Positions 25,272 to 33,959 of a stretch of DNA of 64,000 nt are shown here, piece by piece. The notes under the pieces were generated by a model. It did no database searches. It had not been told where the DNA came from and saw only the letters and a program-made list of their open reading frames with translations. A program made the position numbers and the translations under genes. Position 1 is the stretch's first letter. Each line of letters begins with the position of its first letter. Source of the stretch: G963665185 sp049723905 (GTDB lineage: Bacteria; Desulfobacterota; Desulfovibrionia; Desulfovibrionales; Desulfovibrionaceae); contig NZ_JBJKFD010000001.1 of assembly GCF_049723905.1 (NCBI RefSeq), positions 3,782,001 to 3,846,000 of the forward strand, in the 5' to 3' direction.

Positions 25272-25613
25272 ATGACTCTTAACAGATGTAAGATGCTGAC
25301 TCCCGACCAATACGAATCCCTGCTTGAAGAAAGCATGGGCCTACTGGTTGTGGGGTATCTTTCGGAGGACCTGATCTCAAGCAGGCAGATGCAGATTCTT
25401 GCGGATTTTGCACTCTCGGCTACCAAACGGGTTACCTGTGCGATCCTTAATCCTGCATACAGTTCATACTTTGAGAAGAACCTGAAGTTGGATGGAAGCC
25501 CAACTTTTTTGCTTTTCTTCGCCGGAGTGGAACAACGCCGTTTTCTTGGATCAGCCGACTTCGAAGACCTCAGCGAGCTTACCAGTGGACCTGCGGGTGA
25601 CGTTGCCCTGTAA
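25272..25613 (+). CDS. Thioredoxin-fold protein without redox cysteines
   Basis: A 113-residue protein, first gene after the sigma-54 promoter. The arrangement (LLVVGYLSEDLISSRQMQILADFA, CAILNPAYSSYFEKNLKLDGSPTFLLFFAGVEQRRFLGSADFEDL in shorter pieces) follows a thioredoxin: strand, helix, strand, then a Ser-Pro-Thr segment in place of the cis-Pro and a GxxxxR strand. No CxxC is present where the active site should be. It may be a structural or assembly chaperone, like the HyaE/HybE thioredoxin-like partners of Tat-exported redox enzymes; the following gene product is indeed Tat-exported. That role is inferred. Confidence 0.6.
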   Translation: MTLNRCKMLTPDQYESLLEESMGLLVVGYLSEDLISSRQMQILADFALSATKRVTCAILNPAYSSYFEKNLKLDGSPTFLLFFAGVEQRRFLGSADFEDLSELTSGPAGDVAL

Positions 25614-25690
25614 TCATGGGGAGGACTGCGGCAACTGAACGGTGCTGTCCACTGAGACGTAAGAGTGCAATTTTAAAGGAGATGAAGTGT

Positions 25691-27265
25691 ATGCCTGATT
25701 CTATGGGTGCAAAAGGTAAAGCAGCTATGATGTCCCGTCGTAAGCTGCTCACCAATGGAGGCGCCATGGCGGCTGGAGCTGTCCTTTTCGGTGCGACCGG
25801 CAGTCTTGCCAGTGAAAAAGCCCCTTCGGTCCGTTCCCAACTGCCGACCACAAAGTGGGACAGTGAGTTCGACGTGCTGGTTATCGGCAGCGGTTTTGCC
25901 GCTTTGTCCGCAGCCATTGAAGCGCGCCGCAAGGGCCTTGATGTTATGGTCGTTGAAAAAATGCGCGTGCTGGGCGGCAACTCCTGTATCAACGGCGGCC
26001 TTTTTGCGGTGGCAGGCAGTGAACTGCAAAAAAAGGAAGGCGTTACAGACAGCATTGAAAGCATGGTCAGCGACATGCTCAAGGCAGGTCGCGGCATCAA
26101 CCATGTTGAAATAACCAGAACGATCGCCGAAGGCTCCATAGATGCCTACAATTTCGTTACCCAGTGCGGTGCTGTATTCAAGCCCAAACTTTCATGGCTC
26201 GGCGGGCACTCCGTAGCCCGTACCTACCTGTCCCACAATGCTTCCGGTTCCGGCATTGTCCGCCCACTGGTGGATACCGCCCGTGCTGAAGGCGTTGTCC
26301 TGCGCACCGGTTGCAAAATGCTGGAGTTCATCGTCAACGACGACGAACGCATTGTCGGTGTCCGCGTTCGCGACGGGTATCGTTTCCCGGACGAAGAAAG
26401 TGGACAGATCCGCATGTTCCGCGCCCGCAGAGGAATAGTCCTGGCCACTGGCGGCTTCAGTCAGGATGCCAAATACCGTGCTGCTCAGGACCCCCGTCTG
26501 GCTGGCAAGATCGACAGTACCAACCAACTCGGTGCAACAGGTGAAGCCATGCGCGCGGCCTTTCGTGCCGGGGCCATTCCCGTACAGATATCTCTCATCC
26601 AGCTCGGCCCGTGGGCTTCTCCGGACGAAAAGGGATTCGGTGTTGCCTCCATGTTCAACATCCAGTCCGGATTCCGCTACGGTGTCATGGTTGACCGCTC
26701 CAACGGAACCCGCTTTGTAAATGAACTGGCTGACCGCAAGACCCGCGCCGATGCCATGCTCAAGAAAGTAGATGCCAACGGCAATCCCGACTACCCGATC
26801 ATTATCGTCGACAGCAAAGGCGCAGAAGCCTGCCCAACTTTGGAGCGCTGCCTGAAATACAAGGTCGTGCACGGTTTTGATACCATCGAGCAGTTGGCGA
26901 ATTTTTACAAAATCCCGGCTGCCGGGCTCTCCGAAACCGTCAGCAACTACAACAAATACGTTGCGGACAAGCACGATCCCGAATTCGGCAAACCGCTCAG
27001 CACTGCAATTCCCATCAGCAAAGCGCCTTTTTATGCCGTGCGCGGCTGGCCCAAAGTGCATCACTGCATGGGCGGCGTCGAAATCGACGTAAAAGGCCAT
27101 GTCCTTCATTCCCAGAACTTCGAGCCTATCAACGGCCTTTATGCCGCAGGCGAAGTAACCGGCGGTCCCCACGGGGCAAGCCGCCTCGGCAGTTGTGCAA
27201 TCACCGACTGCCTGGTCATGGGACGTATCGCCGGCAACAGCGCTGCCGGCAATGAACCGAGCTAA
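25691..27265 (+). CDS. Tat-exported flavoprotein reductase (fumarate reductase/flavocytochrome c family)
   Basis: A 524-residue protein; the ATG at 25691 follows AAAGGAG. Twin-arginine signal MSRRKLLTNGGAMAAGA. FAD domain: DVLVIGSGFAALSAAIEARRKG and NSCINGGLF. Catalytic-site elements of the soluble fumarate-reductase family are recognisable: VHHCMGGVEID (family HHTMGG, with Thr changed to Cys), NGTRFVNELADRKTR, and GGPHGASRLGSCAITD (family GGVHGANRLGGNAL). There is no haem domain in the same chain; electrons would come from the two cytochromes encoded next. It should reduce an unsaturated organic acid or related acceptor in the periplasm. The Cys and Ser-Cys changes argue against simple fumarate; the substrate is open. 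Confidence 0.88.
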   Translation: MPDSMGAKGKAAMMSRRKLLTNGGAMAAGAVLFGATGSLASEKAPSVRSQLPTTKWDSEFDVLVIGSGFAALSAAIEARRKGLDVMVVEKMRVLGGNSCINGGLFAVAGSELQKKEGVTDSIESMVSDMLKAGRGINHVEITRTIAEGSIDAYNFVTQCGAVFKPKLSWLGGHSVARTYLSHNASGSGIVRPLVDTARAEGVVLRTGCKMLEFIVNDDERIVGVRVRDGYRFPDEESGQIRMFRARRGIVLATGGFSQDAKYRAAQDPRLAGKIDSTNQLGATGEAMRAAFRAGAIPVQISLIQLGPWASPDEKGFGVASMFNIQSGFRYGVMVDRSNGTRFVNELADRKTRADAMLKKVDANGNPDYPIIIVDSKGAEACPTLERCLKYKVVHGFDTIEQLANFYKIPAAGLSETVSNYNKYVADKHDPEFGKPLSTAIPISKAPFYAVRGWPKVHHCMGGVEIDVKGHVLHSQNFEPINGLYAAGEVTGGPHGASRLGSCAITDCLVMGRIAGNSAAGNEPS

Positions 27266-27294
27266 TTGATTTATAGATACAGAAGGGCAATATC

Positions 27295-27768
27295 ATGACT
27301 AAAAAAACATATGTCGCTTTCGGGGCGATTTTACTTCTGTTTGCATTGGGAATTTTCCTTGCGCCCCACGTACTGCGCGCACAGGATAAGGCTGAAAAAG
27401 AAAAGAGTGTTGCCGAAATTGATATGGAGCAGCACAAGGCCAAACAATACACTATCGACATTATTGACAATGTCGTCTTTGGCAAACTTCCAGTCAAAAG
27501 CTACCACAAAAAGGTGCACCAGAACGGTGCCAACTGTGAACTTTGCCACGGCGTGAAAACACCCACGGCACCGCCGGATACCCGCAATTGCGCCAACTGC
27601 CACGGCACTCCCGAGGATGTCGCCAAGCGCACTGAAAAACTTGACCCCAATCCTCATAACTCCCCGCACTGGGCCAAGGAAATCCCCTGCGACACCTGTC
27701 ATAGAGAGCACGGTAAATCGGAGTTTTACTGCAAAAATTGCCACCACTTTGATTACCTGGTTCCCTAA
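27295..27768 (+). CDS. Periplasmic tetrahaem cytochrome c
   Basis: A 157-residue protein with an N-terminal signal/anchor (AILLLFALGIFLAPHVLRAQ) and four CxxCH haem sites: CELCH, CANCH, CDTCH and CKNCH, plus additional His residues that can be distal ligands. Size and haem number match the small tetrahaem subunit that donates electrons to flavocytochrome-c-type reductases. It lies 29 bases after the flavoprotein gene and 23 before the heptahaem/b561 gene, in one operon. Confidence 0.9.
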   Translation: MTKKTYVAFGAILLLFALGIFLAPHVLRAQDKAEKEKSVAEIDMEQHKAKQYTIDIIDNVVFGKLPVKSYHKKVHQNGANCELCHGVKTPTAPPDTRNCANCHGTPEDVAKRTEKLDPNPHNSPHWAKEIPCDTCHREHGKSEFYCKNCHHFDYLVP

Positions 27769-27791
27769 GACTTAATCAGGAGGAATTTCGC

Positions 27792-29459
27792 ATGGTTATT
27801 AAGCAGGCTTCTGTCTGCCTGGTCTTGACTCTTGCCATATTTATGGCCGGAGTAGTCCATGCAGCGGACGATACAGCCGCCCAATCAGAGCAATTATACT
27901 CAAAGGCCGCCCAGTTGCGCCAAGGTGCGCTGAAGCAGAATGAGAAATGCTTCTCCTGCCATGGTAGTGCTGATATTACCACAAAATGGGTAACTGACCG
28001 GGGCCGCGCTCTTCAGTTGCATGTTGATGAGGTGGACTACCGCAACTCCGTGCATAGCGGGCAGAATTGTCAAAGTTGTCACGAAGGTGCAACTGAAGAC
28101 GCTTTTGCGAGTGCACCCCATAAATTCAAAAACAAAAAGCCCATGGACTGCCAGGCCTGCCACGGCGAGTACTTCAAGGATATCTACGAGCAGGTTGACC
28201 GCAGCTACCATACCAAGGCCATAGTTAAGAAGGGCAAGGAATTCAGCTGCGCATCGTGCCATGATGCGCATACTTTCCATCTCCCGAACAGGACCGAAGA
28301 AATAGCCTCAAGTGTTGCTGAGACAAATGAACGCTGTTTCAGGTGCCACTCCGACCTTCGCGGCTACGAGAAACTGACCGACAAAAAACTGCTCGACCAG
28401 AAAATGGGCCACTGGTTTCTGCCCAACAAGGAAAAGCATTTTGAATCCGTCAGTTGTGTCTCCTGCCACGGCGGCAAGGAAGGCACTGAAGTGCATGTGA
28501 TCATGGAAGTGAAGGAGACAAAGGTAGACTGCGAGAGTTGTCATTCCAAGTCCTCCGCCATGATCAACAAACTCAACAAATACCGCAGTGAACAGCGCTC
28601 CTTTTTCATGGTCAACAAGGGGCTCTTCGACGACGCGGAACTGCAAAAGAAAAACGGCGAAGCAATCCAAGCCAGCATGGGCGCAGCAGACTCCGTACTC
28701 GGCTTCATGAACGCCCGCCTGCTGGATGACAAATACGTTATAGGCGTGACCCAGACTCCGTGGTTGAACACTCAGTTTACCCACATTCTGATTGCGCTCT
28801 TGCTTCTGATCTTAGTACACGCGGCCTTACGCATGGCAGGCAGAAAAGCTGTCCACACCGGCGGTAAGACTGTAACCATGTTCCCCCTTGTGATCAGAAT
28901 ATGGCACTGGATCAATGCGGCTCTGTTTGTCATCCTTATTGTCAGTGGATTTGCAATGCACTTTGGGGGAGGCATTCCCTTTGAGTCTGCGCAATCCACC
29001 CACGCATACTTTGCACTGGGACTTGTTGCACTCTGGATATTGTACGTGCTTTATCTGCTCCTGAGCGGGCAGCTTAAGCAGTATCTGCCGCGTGCGGATT
29101 TTATTTCCGCAAGCATTGCCCAGGCCAAGTATTATATGCTGGGCATTTATAAAGGGCAGGAGAATCCCGCTGGACATGATCCTGCAAAACGTCTCAACCC
29201 CTTGCAGCAGAGTGCCTACCTGCCAGTGCTGTTTGTGCTCTTCCCGGTACTTATCGCATCCGGACTGGCCCTGTTTATCCCTGACATTATTCCCCCCGAA
29301 CTGATGGGCATGGAGGGCAAGAGGTGCGTATCACTGGTGCACACCGGAGCGGCATTCCTGATGGTTCTGTTCATCGTTCTACACCTCTACCTTTGTACCA
29401 CGGGAGAGAGCATCTTTGCCCTCGTCCGCAGCATGGTAACAGGTAAGATGAAAAAATAA
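27792..29459 (+). CDS. Heptahaem cytochrome c fused to cytochrome b561-type membrane domain
   Basis: A 555-residue protein. After a signal peptide, residues about 30-300 hold seven CxxCH motifs (CFSCH, CQSCH, CQACH, CASCH, CFRCH, CVSCH, CESCH). The C-terminal ~240 residues contain five hydrophobic spans with His residues placed for b haems (RIWHWINA, AMHFG, STHAYFAL, SLVHTGA, VLHLYL). This is a quinol dehydrogenase: b haems take electrons from menaquinol and pass them to the c haems, then to the tetrahaem subunit and flavoprotein. It is the last gene of the sigma-54 operon, preceded by AGGAGG and followed by terminators. Confidence 0.9.
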   Translation: MVIKQASVCLVLTLAIFMAGVVHAADDTAAQSEQLYSKAAQLRQGALKQNEKCFSCHGSADITTKWVTDRGRALQLHVDEVDYRNSVHSGQNCQSCHEGATEDAFASAPHKFKNKKPMDCQACHGEYFKDIYEQVDRSYHTKAIVKKGKEFSCASCHDAHTFHLPNRTEEIASSVAETNERCFRCHSDLRGYEKLTDKKLLDQKMGHWFLPNKEKHFESVSCVSCHGGKEGTEVHVIMEVKETKVDCESCHSKSSAMINKLNKYRSEQRSFFMVNKGLFDDAELQKKNGEAIQASMGAADSVLGFMNARLLDDKYVIGVTQTPWLNTQFTHILIALLLLILVHAALRMAGRKAVHTGGKTVTMFPLVIRIWHWINAALFVILIVSGFAMHFGGGIPFESAQSTHAYFALGLVALWILYVLYLLLSGQLKQYLPRADFISASIAQAKYYMLGIYKGQENPAGHDPAKRLNPLQQSAYLPVLFVLFPVLIASGLALFIPDIIPPELMGMEGKRCVSLVHTGAAFLMVLFIVLHLYLCTTGESIFALVRSMVTGKMKK

Positions 29460-29507
29460 CGCTACCCATAATATACCACAGGACAGGGCTTTTACCTGTC
29501 TTGAAAG

Positions 29508-29544
29508 GCAGGGGGTGGACCGTGAGGTTCAGCCCCTGCTTTTT
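29508..29544 (+). terminator. Terminator of the cytochrome/flavoprotein operon
   Basis: GCAGGGG pairs with CCCCTGC (7 bp) across an 18-base loop, followed by five T residues. It lies about 50 bases after the last operon gene. Confidence 0.7.
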
Positions 29545-29580
29545 AGTTACACAGGAGAGCGCATCGTATCTGAACAAAAG

Positions 29581-29610
29581 AAAGCCCCTGACACTTCAGA
29601 GGCTTTTTTT
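29581..29610 (+). terminator. Second terminator-like hairpin
   Basis: AAAGCC-CTGA and TCAG-GGCTTT form a stem with one internal mismatch, followed by a run of seven T. It backs up the terminator just upstream. Confidence 0.6.
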
Positions 29611-29757
29611 GTGCGTTTTACGTTGTCTCTTTGCATGCGTTGCCATCCGCCTGGAAGAGCAGATGAAAGCGCACCTGGGGTGAACTGCCAGCCTGTGCCC
29701 GCCTTGCTGTGCGCAACACCTTGGCCGGCTGTTATGCTCGCTGTTCATGTTCGCCGT

Positions 29758-30009
29758 TTACTCGTTATCTGGGATAAGCTTGAGCGACGACTGCGGGTAG
29801 CGTTCTCCGGTGTCGGGATATTTGGCAATAATCCCTTCGATTTCTTGGACATCCTCACCGGTCAGTTCAATGTCGACAGCCTTCGCGTTCATTTCCAGAT
29901 AGTTGCGCCGCTTTGTTCCGGGGATTGGAATGATATCTTCCCCCTTGGCCAACAGCCATGAAAGGGCAAGTTGCGCCGTATTTATTCCTTTGCCGTACAG
30001 GCTCGCCAG
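29758..30009 (-). pseudogene. C-terminal remnant of an aldo/keto reductase
   Basis: About 84 codons reading LASLYGKGINTAQLALSWLL, then PIPGTKRRNYLEMN and ELTGEDVQEIEGI, the standard C-terminal cofactor-binding end of aldo/keto reductases of the AKR13/YajO type. The barrel's N-terminal two thirds, with catalytic Tyr and Lys, are absent, and the preceding sequence has no reading frame matching the family. It is a 5'-truncated relic. The 287 bases from here to the IclR gene show no recognisable gene. Confidence 0.8.
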
Positions 30010-30296
30010 ATCGTTGCCGGATTATCCCAGATTTCATTCTTTTGTCCCGCCGGTAGCGGGGGAGGAATTTCCTTACAGCCTGATATGGCATCCCCGGGCG
30101 CAGGACGACAAAGGACATATGTGGTTGCGCAATCTCATAGCACAGGTGGGGGAGGGTATTGGGCAGGAGCCCATATAGCGGATGGTGTTCCCTGGCTTCC
30201 TCTCTTTGTTATCCGCTTGCCTATTGGGGCCCCTTCTCTTAAACTTTCAGCTTAGATTTCAACGGGCTTTGGCCCTCAAAACAAGGGCGTCCGTAT

Positions 30297-31040
30297 ATGT
30301 CCACGGTCTTCGGAAAAGCTGTTTCCATCCTCAATTACCTTGCGCAAACAAACTCGCCCTGTGGCGTGATGCAGATTTCCCGTTATCTGGGCATACCCAA
30401 GGCTTCGGTCTCCCGTCTCCTGAGTTCGCTTGCCGAGTACAATCTGGTCATCAAGGGGCGCAACGGGCTCTATCAAATGGGCCCCGGTTCCATGTTCTGG
30501 GCCACCGCCTACAAGTCGCAAAAGGGGCTCAGCGAACTTTGCCTGCCTTATTTATATGAAATCGAAAAAGAAAGTGGTGAGTCAGTCAATCTGTTCGCCC
30601 ATGAGGACAAGCGTCTTTATTACCTGGAGCGCATCCAGTCCCAACGTCCCGTTACTACCCAGTTCCAACTCGGCCAGCAGCCGCTCTTCCATTGCACGGG
30701 CGGGGGAAAGGCCGTGCTCATGGCCCTGCCCGAAGATGAGCTGGAGGAATATCTTTCGCACCCGCTGGAACGGAAGACGCCCAGCAGCGTGGTGGACCGG
30801 GATGAACTCAAGAAGCAACTGCGTAAATTTCGTGAACAGGGCTACAGCGAGGAAAACGGCGAGCACGAGGAGGGAATCCATTGCGTGGGCGTCCCGCTTC
30901 TTGACGGCAGGGACTATCCGGTCGGCGCCATCAGCATCGTGGCCGCCAGTTATCGTTTCGATGATGAGAAAGTCGCCAAGTCTGGCGAACTGCTCGTCCG
31001 GTTAGGCCGGGAAATATCCGCCAAGCTTGGCAGGCTGTAG
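30297..31040 (+). CDS. IclR-family transcriptional regulator
   Basis: A 247-residue protein with an N-terminal winged helix-turn-helix (residues ~5-60: GVMQISRYLGIPKASVSRLLSSL) and a C-terminal IclR effector domain (FHCTGGGKAVLMALPEDEL, GYSEENGEHEEGIHCVGVPLLD, YPVGAISIV). It probably controls the adjacent convergent aldolase/hydrolase pair: palindromes of the type used by IclR proteins lie upstream of that pair. Such regulators usually respond to an intermediate of a sugar-acid or aromatic catabolic path. Confidence 0.9.
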   Translation: MSTVFGKAVSILNYLAQTNSPCGVMQISRYLGIPKASVSRLLSSLAEYNLVIKGRNGLYQMGPGSMFWATAYKSQKGLSELCLPYLYEIEKESGESVNLFAHEDKRLYYLERIQSQRPVTTQFQLGQQPLFHCTGGGKAVLMALPEDELEEYLSHPLERKTPSSVVDRDELKKQLRKFREQGYSEENGEHEEGIHCVGVPLLDGRDYPVGAISIVAASYRFDDEKVAKSGELLVRLGREISAKLGRL

Positions 31041-31065
31041 ACCGTTCGTTCAGCCCCCCCCAAAA

Positions 31066-31105
31066 AAAAGAGCCGCCCTCCGAATGTCCGGAAGGCGGCT
31101 CTTTT
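31066..31105. terminator. Bidirectional terminator between IclR and aldolase genes
   Basis: A 12-bp perfect stem (AAAAGAGCCGCC / GGCGGCTCTTTT) with A and T runs on both sides, serving the two convergent genes. Confidence 0.9.
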
Positions 31106-31124
31106 CTATGGGAAGGTATGGAGG

Positions 31125-32030
31125 TTAAATTAAGGTGAGAATTTCCGGGATGATCTTTTCAAGCTTTGCCTTGGACTCTTCGCGTTGCGTCTGTTCGGCG
31201 GCGGAGAGTGGAAGCATTCCCGGGCCCATGGGGAGCCCGCGTACTTCCATGCCCAGGCGGTAGCCTTCCGGGAAAGGCAAGGAGGCCATCAGGGAAACGG
31301 CACTGTTAACGGCCAGTTGCAGCCTGAGTCCCTTTTCCATGTCGCCAGCCTTGTATGCCGTGTAGATGGCAACCATGGCCTCGGGCAGCACGGCGGAGGT
31401 GGCGGTCATGCAGCCGTCCGCGCCCACGCACAGGCAGGGGAACAAGGTCTCCTCGCGTCCGGTGAACAGGGCGACGGGATGATCACTCCTGTCCTTGCGT
31501 GCCTTGAAGTTGAGGAAGTCAACCATGCTTCCGCTGGAGTCCTTCATGCCGATGACCTTGGGCAGGGCGGCCAGGTACTCCACGTTGTCGTAGGTCAGCG
31601 GGCGGGCGCATGACGGGATGTTGTAAAGGACCGCAGGCAGTGGGCTGTTTTCTATGATGTATTCTTCCCACGCCTGGACCGAGGCCGGGGAAGGGCTGAA
31701 GAAGAAGGGCGGCGTGACGACCACGGCCTGGCAGCCAAGACCTGCGGCGTGTTCGGCTAGGCGGACGCACTCGCGACAGTCGCCCGAGGGGACGCCAGGC
31801 ACTACGGGAACACGTCCCGCAGCCTGCTCGACCACGATATCCAGGCAGCGGCATTTGGTCTCGTAAGACATGTACACGGCTTCGCCCGTGCTGGAGAGCA
31901 CGAACAGGCCGTCGAGGCCACCGTCAATGCAAAAATCAACGAGCTTGCGCAAGCCGCCCTCATCGACATCACCGCTCTCGGTGAACGGTGTGGGCATTGC
32001 CGGGTAAATTCCTTTCAATTCGAAAGCCAT
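31125..32030 (-). CDS. Dihydrodipicolinate synthase-family aldolase/lyase
   Basis: A 301-residue TIM-barrel of the DapA/NanA family. The Schiff-base Lys is in KVIGMKDSSGS, the assisting Tyr in PAVLYNIPS and the substrate-binding loop in FVLSSTGEAVYMS, where true DapA has GTTGE; the Ser-Ser-Thr version points to another pyruvate-dependent lyase or keto-acid aldolase. It is encoded 84 bases downstream of a fumarylacetoacetate-hydrolase-family gene and next to an IclR regulator, suggesting a small catabolic unit for a sugar acid or similar keto acid. Not a lysine-biosynthesis gene by context. Confidence 0.85.
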   Translation of the reverse strand: MAFELKGIYPAMPTPFTESGDVDEGGLRKLVDFCIDGGLDGLFVLSSTGEAVYMSYETKCRCLDIVVEQAAGRVPVVPGVPSGDCRECVRLAEHAAGLGCQAVVVTPPFFFSPSPASVQAWEEYIIENSPLPAVLYNIPSCARPLTYDNVEYLAALPKVIGMKDSSGSMVDFLNFKARKDRSDHPVALFTGREETLFPCLCVGADGCMTATSAVLPEAMVAIYTAYKAGDMEKGLRLQLAVNSAVSLMASLPFPEGYRLGMEVRGLPMGPGMLPLSAAEQTQREESKAKLEKIIPEILTLI

Positions 32031-32114
32031 TGTATTGCTCCTTTTCTGCGCTACGAAGAGTGCCTTCTGTGTTGTGTTACGTGTTCGGGCTGTGTGCCGC
32101 TGTTCGCGGCTCGA

Positions 32115-33002
32115 TCAACCGACCCGTACGGTCAGGCTGCCAATGCCTTGCACCCTGCATTCGATGGTGTCACCGGTTTGCAGGAATTGGGGCGGATTCA
32201 ATCCCATGCCCACCCCGGACGGGGTGCCAGAGGCGATGATGTCGCCCGTGTGCAGGGTCATGCCGCTGCTGAGGCTGGCAATGAGTTCGTTGATGTTGAA
32301 GATGAGCATGTCCGTCCGGGACTGCTGGCGCAGTTCGCCGTTGACGATGCAGGAGATGTCGAGAGCGTGCGGATCGGTGAGTTCGTCGGCCGTGACCACG
32401 CATGGCCCCATGGCTACAAAGGTGTCCAGGCTCTTGCCCCGATACCATTGGGCATGCAACTGTTGCAGATCCCTGGCGGAGACGTCGTTTATGATTGTGT
32501 AGCCGAAGACATGGCCCAGCGCGTCGTCGTGTGCGATGTCGCGTCCTTCCCGGCCGATTATCACACCCAGTTCGGCCTCGTAGTCCAACTTCTCGGTCAG
32601 GCTGGCGTGGCGTTCGATTACCCCATTGTGGCCTTTGGGGGCGGATACCCGTTTGGAAAAATAGATAGGTGCCTTGGGCAACTCGTAATCGGTGCTGAAG
32701 GCGCGGTTGGTCTCGTTGACGTGTTCCTTGTAGTTCAGTCCCACGCAGATGACGTCGTGGCGGGTCTCTTCAAAGGGGGGAAGCAGAGTCACGGAATCCG
32801 GGGACAGTGGAGTGTCCACCGTCTTTTCGGCGCGGGCCGCCAGATCCGCCAGGCGGTCGAAATCGGTACCGTAATGATTAATGAGGTCCTGCATGGTCCC
32901 GACTTCAGCCGGGAGGACCGAATGGAGCGGCAGGATGCCGCCGTCCTTGGTCTGCAGGCCGAGACAGGCTCCATTTTCAGTGGCATAATTCAAAAATCGC
33001 AT
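32115..33002 (-). CDS. Fumarylacetoacetate hydrolase-family protein
   Basis: A 295-residue protein with the FAH-fold core from residue ~75: VICVGLNYKEHVNETN, DYEAELGVIIGREGRDI, the metal-binding Glu-x-Glu and GYTIINDVSARDLQQ, then TGDIIASGTPSGVGMG. These motifs fit acylpyruvate hydrolases and 2-keto-3-deoxy-sugar-acid dehydratases; the family is too varied to choose. It pairs with the DapA-family aldolase downstream on the same strand. Candidate IclR operators lie 320-530 bases upstream. Confidence 0.85.
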   Translation of the reverse strand: MRFLNYATENGACLGLQTKDGGILPLHSVLPAEVGTMQDLINHYGTDFDRLADLAARAEKTVDTPLSPDSVTLLPPFEETRHDVICVGLNYKEHVNETNRAFSTDYELPKAPIYFSKRVSAPKGHNGVIERHASLTEKLDYEAELGVIIGREGRDIAHDDALGHVFGYTIINDVSARDLQQLHAQWYRGKSLDTFVAMGPCVVTADELTDPHALDISCIVNGELRQQSRTDMLIFNINELIASLSSGMTLHTGDIIASGTPSGVGMGLNPPQFLQTGDTIECRVQGIGSLTVRVG

Positions 33003-33322
33003 TGAACAACTCCTTGGGGACTTGGGATGTCTGTGGGAATGGGGAGACGTGGTTGCAGAAGCGGCTGATGACTACGTGGTTGATGCAGGGCAGGTCGGCC
33101 TTGACCTTCTTGCCTTCGGCCCGCGCGGAACCTTTTCGAGGAGTTCCCTGCCGCATTCCTCGACGCTCTTTCGGCCATTTTGCGGGCCATCCATCCGGGG
33201 GCCTTCTCCATGGCGCCGAGGGTGCCGCCGTCTTTCCTGATGGGTGCCCCTGTATGGTTGACCCTATTCAGGCGGCAAGTCCTTCTCAACCGCAACTCAT
33301 ATACCATTTTTGTTCCGTATAT

Positions 33323-33337
33323 TGAAACTGTGTTTCA
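33323..33337. promoter_or_regulatory. TGAAAC-N3-GTTTCA palindrome, candidate IclR operator
   Basis: A perfect 6-bp inverted repeat with 3-base centre upstream of the hydrolase/aldolase genes. It has the form of KdgR/IclR-type operators. Confidence 0.5.
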
Positions 33338-33514
33338 TATTTACGACATGCTTTATCGTAGTGCTTCGCATGAAGCCGTTCGCCCGTTAAAGACATTCGC
33401 CATTTAAAGACATGCGCCCGTGTTGCTCGAGCTAGACCCGCATATCCCTCCTTTCTCTGCAACTCAATTTGCGGGTGAGATCCGGCGCATCCACCGGTCT
33501 GTCAGCATACCAAG

Positions 33515-33533
33515 TGTTCCATTTATTGGAACA
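33515..33533. promoter_or_regulatory. TGTTCCA-N5-TGGAACA palindrome
   Basis: A perfect 7-bp inverted repeat with an AT centre. The GTTCCA/TGGAAC halves are also common among IclR-family operators. A TATGAAACATAAAG sequence follows within 20 bases. Confidence 0.5.
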
Positions 33534-33665
33534 AGGTTCTCTTTTATGAAACATAAAGTCTGCTCCTCCTTGCTGTCAACTGGTTTTGCCTGATTTCGCA
33601 CAGACTTAAATACAAGAAAGAAGTATTATGAAAACGATCTGTTAGGGGTATACGGGAGGGCTACA

Positions 33666-33894
33666 GTGGACACGTCCTTTGTGGGGACACTCAAGGGCAT
33701 GGACAAGGTGCTCCTGCAGTAGGGGCATCAACTGCCACAGCCGTTACGCGTGAGCAGGGTGTACACCAACAAGCTGCCCGTCACGGTGGTGCACGTGCTT
33801 AACGGGGACGTACTGCCGTATTTCCAGGGGGCACGGTGCAAAGATCGACAGAGTTCTCTCAGACAATGGGCGTGAGTTCTGCGGCAGGCCGGAT
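33666..33894 (+). pseudogene. IS481-type transposase relic
   Basis: The frame reads VDTSFVGTLKGMDKVLLQ-stop, then after a shift RVYTNKLPVTVVHVLNGDVLPYFQG and, in another frame, a LSDNGREFCGRPD-like segment. These are the catalytic-core pieces of IS481-family integrase-type transposases (VDTFFVGTLKGVG; LSDNGREFCG). Several frameshifts and stops make it non-functional. The IS3 element is inserted at its right edge. Confidence 0.75.
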
Positions 33895-33959
33895 TGAAGT
33901 GCCCTATAGATGACGGACACGAACCGAGAGGTTACTGTTCGCTCCAACAGGAGAGCATA

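Larger units (their letters stand above)
33003..33664. other. Upstream region of the hydrolase/aldolase pair, with decayed coding-like sequence
   Basis: About 660 bases without an intact gene. The minus strand of 33003-33210 contains two frame-shifted pieces (…NGRKSVEECGRELLEKV… and KVKADLPCINHVVISRF) that look like the C-terminal part of a lost protein I cannot identify. The remainder is AT-rich and holds two palindromes listed separately. Confidence 0.4.
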
